From NCBI RefSeq assembly GCF_038561935.1, contig NZ_CP102770.1:7192001-7256000 (forward strand): a DNA stretch of 64,000 nucleotides. The letters are read 5' to 3'. Of the stretch, positions 24,276-33,705 are shown piece by piece. This stretch comes from Myxococcus stipitatus. GTDB lineage: Bacteria; Myxococcota; Myxococcia; Myxococcales; Myxococcaceae. The position numbers were made by a program, and so were the translations under genes. Below the pieces are notes generated by a model. The model had not been told where the DNA came from. It saw only the letters and a list, made by a program, of their open reading frames with translations, and ran no database searches. Each line of letters begins with the position of its first letter. The first letter of the stretch is position 1.

Positions 24276-24470
24276 ATGCCCGGTATCCGAGTGAAGGAGG
24301 GAGAGTCCATTGAGAGCGCCCTCAAGCGCTTCAAGAAGGCCACTGAAAAGGCCGGAATCCTTTCCGAGATCCGCAAGCGCGAGCACTACGAGAAGCCTTC
24401 CGTGAAGCGGAAGAAGAAGGCTCTCGCCGCCAAGAAGCGCGCGGTGAAGAAGGCCCGCAAGTCGTTCTAG
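24276..24470 (+). CDS. rpsU: 30S ribosomal protein S21
   Basis: A 64-residue basic protein (PGIRVKEGESIESALKRFKKATEKAG, then KRKKKALAAKKRAVKKARKSF), a clear S21. S21 helps place mRNA on the 30S subunit. The start follows an excellent GGAAGGAGGTGA; an ATG nine bases earlier sits inside that site and is rejected. It is the first gene of the rpsU-yqeY-dnaG-rpoD macromolecular synthesis cluster. Confidence 0.96.
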   Translation: MPGIRVKEGESIESALKRFKKATEKAGILSEIRKREHYEKPSVKRKKKALAAKKRAVKKARKSF

Positions 24471-24572
24471 TCGCGAGGCCGGCGTGAGAGCCGGGGCGCC
24501 CTCGAGCAGTCAGGTGCCCTGGCTCCCGTCGTCCAGAGTCCCCCGAATCACAGCCCCAGCGGAGTTACCAAT

Positions 24573-25031
24573 ATGGCCACCCTCAAGGAGCGGATCGACG
24601 CGGACCTGAAGGACGCGATGCGGTCCAAGAACGAGCTGCGCACCACCGTCATTCGCGCCATCAAGAGCGCGGTGAAGTACAAGGAAGTGGAGCCCGGTGC
24701 CTCCGCCCTCGACGACGCGGGTGTGATGAGCGTCATCACCGGCCTCATCAAGAAGGGCCGTGACTCCGCCGACCAGTTCAAGGCCGCCAACCGGCCGGAG
24801 CTGGCGGAGAAGGAGGAGGCGGAGATCGCCGTCCTCCAGAGCTACCTCCCCCAGCAGCTCACCCCCGACGAGCTGGTCGCCGCCGTCCAGGCCGCCATCA
24901 CCGAGGTGGGTGCCAAGAGCGCCAAGGACATGGGCGCGGTGATGAAGAACCTCACCCCCAAGCTCCAGGGCAAGGCCGAAGGTCGCGCCATCTCCGAGGC
25001 CGTCAAGGCCCAGCTGGCGAAGCTCGGCTGA
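24573..25031 (+). CDS. yqeY: GatB/YqeY domain protein
   Basis: A 152-residue YqeY-family protein (MATLKERIDADLKDAMRSKNELR at the N-terminus, YLPQQLTPDELVAAVQAAI in the middle, MKNLTPKLQGKAEGRAISEAVK at the end). The fold is shared with the tail of GatB, suggesting contact with tRNA or amidotransferase, but the role is unproven. It sits between rpsU and dnaG, an arrangement seen in many bacteria. GGAG lies ten bases ahead of the ATG. Confidence 0.92.
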   Translation: MATLKERIDADLKDAMRSKNELRTTVIRAIKSAVKYKEVEPGASALDDAGVMSVITGLIKKGRDSADQFKAANRPELAEKEEAEIAVLQSYLPQQLTPDELVAAVQAAITEVGAKSAKDMGAVMKNLTPKLQGKAEGRAISEAVKAQLAKLG

Positions 25032-25048
25032 CCTCCCCTTTCCCTTCA

Positions 25049-25079
25049 GGGACTGCTGGCATCTGTCCGGCGGTCCCTG
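25049..25079 (+). terminator. hairpin between yqeY and dnaG (attenuator or terminator)
   Basis: AGGGAC-T-GCTGG, loop CATCTGT, then CCGGC-G-GTCCCT: eleven pairs (one G-T) with a single mismatch, 18 bases after the yqeY stop. There is no T run. The remaining part of this 325-base gap up to dnaG holds no open frame with coding character. The hairpin could uncouple expression of rpsU-yqeY from dnaG-rpoD. Confidence 0.4.
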
Positions 25080-25356
25080 GATGGAGGGCCTGGAGTGAGC
25101 GGAAACTTGCTCCTCCGGCTCCCCGTCATTAAGTGCCAGGGCCAGCCCGTCGCGCGCCACCACCCCACGGGGAGGGCGCCCCGGGCCGCAGGAGCCCCAT
25201 CGTGTCCCCTACCCACCTGTCCGTTGTCCCCGCCCGGTCCACCGCCCTCACGGGCGAGGTGACTGCTGGGGTGGGCAACCTGGCGGGCGGCGTCAGGCAC
25301 GGCTGCCAGGATGTCGGGAATGCGCCCGCCCAGGTGCGGGACGAGGGGTGGCCGAC

Positions 25357-27159
25357 ATGATCCCGGAGCACAAAATCCAGGAAGTCCTCGACCGCGTGGA
25401 CCTGGTGGGGCTCGTCTCCCGACATGTAGAGCTGAAGAAGTCTGGCCGGGAGTGGAAGGGCCGCTGCCCGTTCCACCAGGAGAAGACGCCTTCCTTCTAC
25501 GTCGTCCCGGAGAAGCGCTTCTATTTCTGCCATGGCTGCCGGGCCAGCGGCGACGCGGTGTCGTTCGTCCAGCGCTACCTGGGCAAGACGTTCCTCGACG
25601 CGGTGCGGGACCTGGCCCGGGAGCTGGGAATCGACCTGGAGGCCCAGCAGGACCCGGGCATGCGGGAGCGCCAGCAGATCAAGGAAGCCACGGACCAGGC
25701 CGCCGAGCACTTCCGCGCCCTGCTCTGGCATGACGACGAAGGCCGCGCCGCCCGCGCCTACATCAACAGCCGAGGCGTGTCGGACGAAACCGCCCAGGCC
25801 TTCGGGTTGGGCTGGGCGCCCAACGCCTGGAGCCTCCTGGCCGAGCGCTTCCAGAAGACAGGCATGCTCGACGCCGGGATGAAGGCGGGGCTCGTCCTCA
25901 AGCGCAACACGGGGGATGGCTGCTTCGACTTCTTCCGCAGCCGGCTGATGGTGCCCATCCGCGCGCCCGAGGGCCGGCCCATCGCCTTCGGCGGCCGACT
26001 GGTGCACGCCGAGGAAGGCCCCAAGTACCTCAACTCCCGCGAGTCCCGGCTCTACAACAAGAGCGAGACGTTGTTTGGCATGGACCAGGCGCGCGACGAG
26101 GTCCGCAAGCGCAAGGCCGCCGTGCTCGTGGAGGGGTACTTCGACTGCATTGGCTTGCATCAAGTGGGTGTGCGCCACGCCGTCGCGCTGTGCTCCACCA
26201 ACCTCACCGCGGGACACCTCCAGGTGCTCAAGCGAGGCGAGGCGCGGGAGCTGGTGTTGCTGCTCGACGGAGACTCGGCGGGACTGGCGGCCGTGGAGCG
26301 GCTCGCCGGCCCCCTGCTCGCCGCTGGAGCAACCGCTCGGGTGGCGCTGCTTCCGCAGGGGGATGATCCAGACACGTTCGCGCGTCGAGAGGGTGCGGAG
26401 GGTGTGGAGCAATTGCTCGAGAGCGCGCAGCCGCTCACCACCCACCTGTTCGCCTCCCTGCTGCCCCAGGGCAAGGGAGCTACCTTCGAGGAGAAGATGG
26501 CGGCGCTCGAGCGACTCAAGCCGGTGGCGACCCAGGTGCCGGTGGGCGTGGTGCGCTCCTCCCTGTTCTCCGCGCTCGCGGAGCACTTCGGCTGGCGCGC
26601 CGCCGACGTGGAGGCCGCGCTTCGCAGCAAGGCCCCCCTCCCCAAGCCCGCCGCCTCCCAGGCCGCTCCCACGCCCGTCCGCCCTCCCGCCGAGAAGCCC
26701 CCTGCCCCCATGGAGGCGCTCTACGTGGCCGCCGTGCTGAGGGAGCCTCGCTTGCTTGGCAGGGATGTTTTTCGCGTCTGTGACGAGCTGTCCCACATGG
26801 GATTGCGCATGGCGCTCATGCACGCGACGACAGGCCAAGGCACGCAGGATGCGCTCTACGAGTCCTCCGACGCGGTGAAGCGAGCCATTGAAACCTCCTG
26901 GCGTCAGCTCCCCACGGAAGGCCAGGAGCTCGAGCATGCGTTCTCCACCATCTGCCAGGAAATCATGGTGCGGCGCATCAACGAGCGGCTCGCTTATATA
27001 ACCCGTGCGACAGAGCAGACGTTGGGAGCGTTCGACCTGACGGAAGAGACCCGTCAGCTCCAGGCGGAGCGTGTGGAACTGCTGGCCCTCAAGAAGCGTG
27101 TCCTGGAGGAGCTGCGGCCCGCTCCCACGGGAACAAAGGCGCCCATGCAACCGGTTTGA
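25357..27159 (+). CDS. dnaG: DNA primase DnaG
   Basis: A 600-residue primase making RNA primers at the replication fork. The CHC2 zinc ribbon is complete (C37, H40, C58, C61 in GRCPFHQEKTPSFYV and RFYFCHGC). The catalytic TOPRIM core shows LVEGYFDCIGLHQ and LLLDGDSAGLAA. An alanine/proline-rich linker (about 430-455) leads to the C-terminal DnaB-interacting helical domain. The start is the ATG at 25357 behind GAGGGG; a GTG nine bases upstream is less likely. Two rare codons (TAT ATA at 26995-27000) near the 3' end coincide with a promoter-like AT-rich island. Confidence 0.96.
   Translation: MIPEHKIQEVLDRVDLVGLVSRHVELKKSGREWKGRCPFHQEKTPSFYVVPEKRFYFCHGCRASGDAVSFVQRYLGKTFLDAVRDLARELGIDLEAQQDPGMRERQQIKEATDQAAEHFRALLWHDDEGRAARAYINSRGVSDETAQAFGLGWAPNAWSLLAERFQKTGMLDAGMKAGLVLKRNTGDGCFDFFRSRLMVPIRAPEGRPIAFGGRLVHAEEGPKYLNSRESRLYNKSETLFGMDQARDEVRKRKAAVLVEGYFDCIGLHQVGVRHAVALCSTNLTAGHLQVLKRGEARELVLLLDGDSAGLAAVERLAGPLLAAGATARVALLPQGDDPDTFARREGAEGVEQLLESAQPLTTHLFASLLPQGKGATFEEKMAALERLKPVATQVPVGVVRSSLFSALAEHFGWRAADVEAALRSKAPLPKPAASQAAPTPVRPPAEKPPAPMEALYVAAVLREPRLLGRDVFRVCDELSHMGLRMALMHATTGQGTQDALYESSDAVKRAIETSWRQLPTEGQELEHAFSTICQEIMVRRINERLAYITRATEQTLGAFDLTEETRQLQAERVELLALKKRVLEELRPAPTGTKAPMQPV
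26997..27002 (+). promoter_or_regulatory. candidate internal promoter (-10 box) for rpoD inside dnaG
   Basis: TATAAC, five of six matches to TATAAT, in the AT-rich tract CTTATATAACC within an otherwise GC-rich coding sequence, 250 bases before rpoD. No good -35 is visible 17 bases upstream (CGCATC). E. coli also has an rpoD promoter inside dnaG (heat-shock type), which makes the location plausible. Weak evidence. Confidence 0.3.
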
Positions 27160-27251
27160 GTTCGCGTTTGTAAGAAACCCTGACTTTGCGCTAGATCGGC
27201 CGGCTCGCCCCAGGCCTCAAGCCCCTGAATTTCTTAAGGAGAAGTACCCGA

Positions 27252-29381
<2,130 letters not shown>

Positions 29382-29391
29382 CGACGCCTCG

Positions 29392-29412
29392 GGTGGCCCG
29401 TTGAGGGCCACC
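29392..29412 (+). terminator. first hairpin after rpoD
   Basis: A perfect eight-pair stem GGTGGCCC / GGGCCACC with loop GTTGA, ten bases after the rpoD stop. No T run. It is followed at once by a stronger hairpin. Confidence 0.5.
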
Positions 29413-29422
29413 TGGAGTCACC

Positions 29423-29465
29423 AGGCCCCCGCTCCCATTCGTGGACCGGGGGCCTTCGTGTTTCT
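29423..29465 (+). terminator. intrinsic terminator of rpoD
   Basis: A nine-pair stem AGGCCCCCG / CGGGGGCCT (29423-29431 with 29447-29455) followed by TCGTGTTTCT. It ends 12 bases before the next gene's GTG, so that gene's promoter or ribosome site must overlap it. Confidence 0.75.
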
Positions 29466-29477
29466 AGAGTCCGGCGC

Positions 29478-29912
29478 GTGGCGCTCTTGAGACGACCGAA
29501 GACGAAGCCTCGGGTGAAGCAGGTGGAGTCGGCCCCCGCGAAGCGTCCACCCTTCACGGAAGCCGTGTGGCGAGCGGTGCGGGCGATTCCCCGAGGACAG
29601 GTGCGTTCCTACTCGCAGATAGCGCTGTACGCGGGGAGGCCCGGCGCGGCGCGGGGCGTGGGCCGGGAGATGACGAGGCTCCCCACGGGGCAGGAAGTCC
29701 CTTGGTGGCGCGTGACGAAGGCGGGAGGGGTGCTGGCGGCCACGGTGGCGCATGAGCAGGCGAAGCGGCTGCGCGCCGAGGGCGTGGAGGTGGAGCAGCG
29801 GGGGCAGGTCTTCCGCGTCAAGCAGGCCCCGGAGCCCTCCGAGCGAGGGCAGGCGGCGCGCCCTGCCAGGAAGACAGTGGCCGCGAAGGGCAAGCGCGCA
29901 CGAGGCGGCTGA
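29478..29912 (+). CDS. alkyltransferase-like (ATL) DNA-binding protein
   Basis: A 144-residue protein carrying the DNA-binding/active-site domain of O6-alkylguanine transferases (FTEAVWRAVRAIPRGQVRSYSQIALYAGRPGAARGVGREM). The acceptor motif, usually PCHRV, is PWWRV here, so the acceptor Cys is replaced by Trp and it cannot accept alkyl groups. This is the definition of ATL proteins, which bind O6-alkylguanine lesions and hand them to nucleotide excision repair. An N-terminal basic stretch and a 35-residue basic C-terminal tail flank the domain. The start is a GTG at 29478 without a clear ribosome site, close behind the rpoD terminator; a slightly different start is possible. Confidence 0.85.
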   Translation: MALLRRPKTKPRVKQVESAPAKRPPFTEAVWRAVRAIPRGQVRSYSQIALYAGRPGAARGVGREMTRLPTGQEVPWWRVTKAGGVLAATVAHEQAKRLRAEGVEVEQRGQVFRVKQAPEPSERGQAARPARKTVAAKGKRARGG

Positions 29913-29981
29913 GTGGCCCTTGCCAGCGGCGCGGGGGCGGAGTTATGCCATTGGCCGCACGCGCGGGTTGTTCACGCATGG

Positions 29982-30054
29982 GGGCCCTTAGCTCAGCGGT
30001 TAGAGCTGTCGGCTCATAACCGATTGGTCCCTGGTTCGAATCCAGGAGGGCCCA
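29982..30054 (+). tRNA. tRNA-Ile(CAU), lysidine-modified isoleucine tRNA
   Basis: A 73-base cloverleaf: acceptor GGGCCCT/AGGGCCC, D arm GCTC..GAGC, anticodon stem GTCGG/CCGAT with loop CTCATAA (anticodon CAT at 30015-30017), T arm CCTGG-TTCGAAT-CCAGG, discriminator A at 30054. CCA is not encoded. The D arm and anticodon arm (TTAGCTCAGCGGTTAGAGC, GGCTCATAACC) match tRNA-Ile2 such as E. coli ileX, not elongator or initiator Met tRNA. The wobble C would be converted to lysidine by TilS to read ATA codons. Confidence 0.93.
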
Positions 30055-30228
30055 CTCCCCTACCCCGCCGGCTCCGAGTGCCAGGAGGACAGCCAATCCC
30101 GCGTGCATCCATGAAGGGAGCGAAATCGCCGCCCTCCTAGAGGCCCAGCACTAGAACAAGCACGGCGCTGTAAAGGACCGTGCGGCGCGTGGGGTGAAGT
30201 CTAACACATACAAACGTCCCCCCTCGCG

Positions 30229-31137
30229 TCAGGGGAGCGCCTTCAACGCCGCGAGGATGCCGGGCCGCAGCTTCGCGACGCCCGCGTCGGCACTGCGGTC
30301 GGCCTCCAGATACAGCACTCGCAGGAATGCGCCCAGGTCGTGGCGACGCGCCAGCCACGCCTCGTCCTTCCACGCGAGCGAAGGAGCCCCCAATGCCGTG
30401 GGCAACGCGGCGAACCAGGTCGTCCACGCCTCTTCGTCGTGCAGATTCCGCTGGGCGATGAACAGCAGCGGACGGGCCAGTCGCTCGGGCTCCCCGAAGA
30501 CATAGGCATGGCCTGAAGCGGGCACAGCCTGCGCGGCGATGGCGTCGCGAAGGCGCTCCAGCTGGCTCCGCTCCAGGGCGGGGTTCATCGCCAACTGCAT
30601 CACCCAATCCGCACCGTGCGCGACACCATGGCGCCAGCCGACTTTCTTGTCGAACCCGCGATAGTCGTCGACCGAGACCAGGTACGCCGCCGCACGGTCG
30701 ACCATCGCCCCGCGTTCGTCCGCTCCCATCCAGGGCTCGACGCGGTCGGTACGAGCGACTTCCGCCAGCACCAGCGCCGCGAACGGGCGAGCCACGCCCT
30801 GTCGATCCGGCGCCGCGAGCATCGCCACCAGGCGGTCGCGCAACGAACGCAGTGCATCCGGTGCAAGCGACTTCGCACGCAACAGCGCCTGGAGTCCCTC
30901 ATAACCGACTCCATCACGCAGCGCGGGGTCAGGAGACGCAAGACAGTCGACGAGCGTCGAAACCAACGACTCACGACGCGCCACCTCCGGCGCGGCGAAC
31001 CCCGCATGCTTCCAGTCCAACAGGGCGGCACTGGATGCACACGCGGCCTCCGCAACACCAGACGCACCGAGGAGAAAGACCAGGAGCAGCGCACGCCACT
31101 CGAGGCAACGGACCCAGGGTTTCCCTCCACGCGGCAT
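30229..31137 (-). CDS. exported DUF2785 protein
   Basis: A 302-residue protein with a signal peptide (PRGGKPWVRC..LLLVFLLGASGVAEAA). The mature part matches DUF2785 by its blocks RDGVGYEGLQALL, WRHGVAHGADWVMQLAMNP, and FGEPERLARPLLFIAQRNL. The conserved His and Asp in GWRHGVAHGADW hint at a functional site, but no activity is established for this family. The start is the ATG at 31137, with AAGGGGAGGG just upstream. It lies 102 bases beyond the start-distal end of the leftward hydrolase gene, so it could be co-transcribed with it. Confidence 0.8.
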   Translation of the reverse strand: MPRGGKPWVRCLEWRALLLVFLLGASGVAEAACASSAALLDWKHAGFAAPEVARRESLVSTLVDCLASPDPALRDGVGYEGLQALLRAKSLAPDALRSLRDRLVAMLAAPDRQGVARPFAALVLAEVARTDRVEPWMGADERGAMVDRAAAYLVSVDDYRGFDKKVGWRHGVAHGADWVMQLAMNPALERSQLERLRDAIAAQAVPASGHAYVFGEPERLARPLLFIAQRNLHDEEAWTTWFAALPTALGAPSLAWKDEAWLARRHDLGAFLRVLYLEADRSADAGVAKLRPGILAALKALP

Positions 31138-31239
31138 GCATCCCTCCCCTTGCGCGTTCGACACAGCTGCCCACTGTAGGCACAACCGCGTCCCGCATGC
31201 CGGGGACGTCACCACGCTCACTGGAACATCCGAGGAGCC

Positions 31240-32352
31240 TCAGCGTCTCGCCACCGCCTCCTGTCGTACCAGCCACGTGGCGATGGCTTGCTCACACTCG
31301 CTCCTCCGGTCGAGGAACGCGAAGTGGCCACTGTTCACCTCGACGTAGGAGGCGACATGTCCCGCGCTCGCGACATAGGTACGCATGTCATACGTAGGCA
31401 TCATGGTGTCGTATCGACCCTGAACCACCAGCGTCGGGACGCGAGGGATGGGCGCTTTGGAGCTGGCGCCTGAGATGAGCACCAACCCACTCAACAAGAC
31501 ACGTGGATGAGAGACATCGCTCACGAGAAGGCTCGCGCCCACGCCCCCATTCGAGAGCCCAGCCAGATAGACACGGCGGATACCCTGGTTCGCGACCCAA
31601 TCGAGCGTCGCACCCAACGTTCGCGCGCCGTCCTTTGCCCACCATGCCCCCGAAGGCCCCACCGAGGGACAGACCGTCAGCGCGTCGATGGCCCACGCCG
31701 CCTGAGCCATCTGCCAGCAATACACGGCGAAGTTGCCCGCATAGCCATGAAGGAAGACGACCGCGACCTCGGGAGCCGCCTTTCCCCGGGCGGGAATGAC
31801 CACGGCATCGAAGCCCGCGGGAGACTGCATCCCCAGATAGGTGGAGACCGCGGGAGTACTCACCTCACCGGTGACCTCCAGCCGCTCGAAGGCGGTCTCC
31901 AAGGCCGCGAGGAACTCCTTCGAGTCGGAGCGCGGAAGGAACCGGGTGAGGACCAACACATGGGCCGCGAACAAGGTCCCATCCCTCTCCGCCACCAAGC
32001 GGTTCACCCAGTGGGAGCGTCCCTCGGGAATCCTCACGAGTTGCAGGTGCTCGGAATCCGATGCGGCGAGCCGCGACCCGGCCACCAGCAACAACACCCC
32101 CAGGCCGACACGGGTCAGTCCTCGCCTGCGACGCCAGGGCAAGGTGAGCAGCCCCACGGTGACCAACCCGAGGCCGACGACATACCCCCATCCCGACAGG
32201 GACGCGTGGATGCGCAGCGCGGCGACACCCAGCAGCAGCGCGAACGGGAGGAGCCACAATCCCACCCCAAGAGGCAGCCAGCGTCGCACGCCCCTTCCCA
32301 TCCGATGGACGTGAAAGAAAGGTCGCGCACTTTCCGCGGAGGGCAGAGGCAT
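31240..32352 (-). CDS. membrane-anchored alpha/beta hydrolase (serine esterase/lipase type)
   Basis: About 370 residues from ATG 32352 (ATG 32301 is an alternative). Three hydrophobic segments fill the first 120 residues (WLPLGVGLWLLPFALLLGVAAL, YVVGLGLVTVGLLTLPW, VGLGVLLLVAG). The C-terminal alpha/beta hydrolase domain has the oxyanion region FLHGYAGNFAVYC, the nucleophile elbow GLSNGGVG (Ser in GxSxG), an acid in VVQGRYDTMMPTYD and the His in VNSGHFAFLD. The catalytic triad appears complete and probably faces the periplasm. The substrate is unknown. The open frame extends 160 codons further upstream but that stretch lacks protein character. Confidence 0.75.
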   Translation of the reverse strand: MPLPSAESARPFFHVHRMGRGVRRWLPLGVGLWLLPFALLLGVAALRIHASLSGWGYVVGLGLVTVGLLTLPWRRRRGLTRVGLGVLLLVAGSRLAASDSEHLQLVRIPEGRSHWVNRLVAERDGTLFAAHVLVLTRFLPRSDSKEFLAALETAFERLEVTGEVSTPAVSTYLGMQSPAGFDAVVIPARGKAAPEVAVVFLHGYAGNFAVYCWQMAQAAWAIDALTVCPSVGPSGAWWAKDGARTLGATLDWVANQGIRRVYLAGLSNGGVGASLLVSDVSHPRVLLSGLVLISGASSKAPIPRVPTLVVQGRYDTMMPTYDMRTYVASAGHVASYVEVNSGHFAFLDRRSECEQAIATWLVRQEAVARR

Positions 32353-32839
32353 GCTCGCCAGTATGGAATCAGCGCCCAGGCACATCGGCCCCATGAACCT
32401 GAACGGTCTCAAACTCCCCGTGAGCGGTACACCACACCCGCTGGCCGGCCCACACGTTTGACGGCCACACGCCCCCAGGCCGCACTCGAAGGCCAGCACG
32501 TCTACAACCCGCGCTGGATTCGGACAGGAAGCTCCTGCAGGGGAAGAACAACTGACACGTCCTCTGCGGAGGCCGATTCCTCGTGGGCGACCCGCACAGC
32601 ACAGGATGTGTTCAGCCCTCCTCCAGCGAGAGCAAGTGGACTCCGGCAACGGCCGCCAGCCCTGGATGCACGCCACCGCTGTTCGTCGTGACACTCGGGT
32701 GTTGCAGTGGGCCGGGCGCCGCCGAGATATCTGCCCTCTCCTCGTCACGAACCATTGGCGTCGCGCGGGTCGCCAGGGTTTCCAGGGATTGCATCCGCAT
32801 GCTCGAACCCAGTCGTGGAACCCATTAGGGTGCGCCGCC
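32353..32839. other. 487-base gap without a supported gene
   Basis: The divergent upstream region of the hydrolase and the zinc/TM protein gene. Short frames on both strands lack ribosome sites, and their translations (arginine-, cysteine- and serine-rich) do not resemble protein. No repeat or clear promoter was recognised. Confidence 0.4.
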
Positions 32840-33301
32840 ATGCGATGCGACCACTGCTCCCGGTCCGAGGCGACCGTCTTCGTCGAGCTTCACCACAACA
32901 TCGGCATGTTCTTCGCGCGTCGCTCCTACACAACGGCCGCGGAGCTGTGCCGGGCATGTCTGGGCAAGTCGTTCTGGCACCACACCCTGCGCAACCTCAC
33001 CCTCGGCTGGTGGGGCACGATTTCGTTCTTCGTGACCTGGTACTACCTGCTGTCCAACATCGTGACCTACGTGCAGGCACGCGTGGAGATGGGACGCTCG
33101 CGCCAGCGCGCGGCCCCCGTCGTCAAAGAGGCCCGAGGCGAGGATGCCCTGCGCATCCTCCAGCCCTTCGAGCACAACATCCGCATGCAACTGCGCATGG
33201 GAGACGACCCCTCCGATATCGCTCGCGACATGGCGCGACTCCATGGCGTGGAGTCCTCCGCCGCCCAGGCCTTCGTGGAGCAGCTCCGCACCTCCGCCTG
33301 A
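32840..33301 (+). CDS. small zinc-ribbon membrane protein
   Basis: A 153-residue protein of unrecognised family. It begins MRCDHCSRSEATVFVEL with a CxxC pair, followed by CRACLGKSFWHH, so a four-cysteine zinc ribbon is likely. A transmembrane helix spans about residues 57-78 (LGWWGTISFFVTWYYLLSNIV). After a basic stretch there is a soluble helical tail (IRMQLRMGDDPSDIARDMARLHGVESSAAQAFVEQL) that looks like a UBA-type helical bundle. The N-terminal ribbon plus single helix resembles membrane-tethered rubredoxin-like small proteins. The start at 32840 is chosen because the cysteine pair sits immediately after it; frames upstream are not protein-like. Confidence 0.7.
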   Translation: MRCDHCSRSEATVFVELHHNIGMFFARRSYTTAAELCRACLGKSFWHHTLRNLTLGWWGTISFFVTWYYLLSNIVTYVQARVEMGRSRQRAAPVVKEARGEDALRILQPFEHNIRMQLRMGDDPSDIARDMARLHGVESSAAQAFVEQLRTSA

Positions 33302-33403
33302 GGCGGGAGCTGCTCCTTGCCAGAGAGGGGCTGCACGAGCCGCGCGGCCCCCGGGCCCTCAACCTCAGAAATCATCCGACGGAGTCGTCGCCGCGGTGTC
33401 CAC

Positions 33404-33700
33404 CTAGCAGTTGAGACTGCGCGAGGTCTCATGGCCCCAGGTGTCGCGTGCCGTGACGGAGAACGGGAGGAAGCTCTGGCTCAGCCCCGTGCCCGGGAGC
33501 GTCCACAGGTACTCATCGCACGGACTGCACGCCTCTCGGGTCCCTCACCGTACCCGCCGACACGAGTTACGTGCGGCCTGAGCCCGTGACGCGCAGGCCC
33601 ATGGTGTCCGTGCACTGGAACAGCACCGTGTAGCTGCCGTCCGTGCGCGAGGTTGTGTCGGACTGGAGGATGACGCCGTTCTCACGGCATGCAGCTCAGC
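33404..33700 (-). pseudogene. decayed 3' end of a secreted Ig-like repeat protein
   Basis: On the minus strand two adjoining frames encode protein-like pieces. The upstream piece (about 33690-33567) reads NGVILQSDTTSRTDGSYTVL then FQCTDTMGLRVTGSGRT and stops. The downstream piece, in another frame, reads CDEYLWTLPGTGLSQSFLPF then SVTARDTWGHETSRSLNC and ends at TAG (33406-33404). Together they look like the last Ig-like domain of a surface protein broken by at least one frameshift. A stop precedes the first piece by five codons, and the intact 1073-residue gene ends at 33706, so this is a separate remnant. Sequencing error could account for one shift but not all features. Confidence 0.5.
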
Positions 33701-33705
33701 TCACC

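Noticed and set aside
30015..30017. CAT anticodon read as methionine tRNA
   Set aside because: D-arm and anticodon-arm sequence match tRNA-Ile2 (lysidine type), not elongator or initiator Met tRNA.
29818..30108. Minus-strand frame containing LLDSNQGPIGYEPTALTAELR across the tRNA
   Set aside because: This is the well-known false protein obtained by translating the reverse strand of a tRNA gene; the cloverleaf at 29982-30054 explains it.
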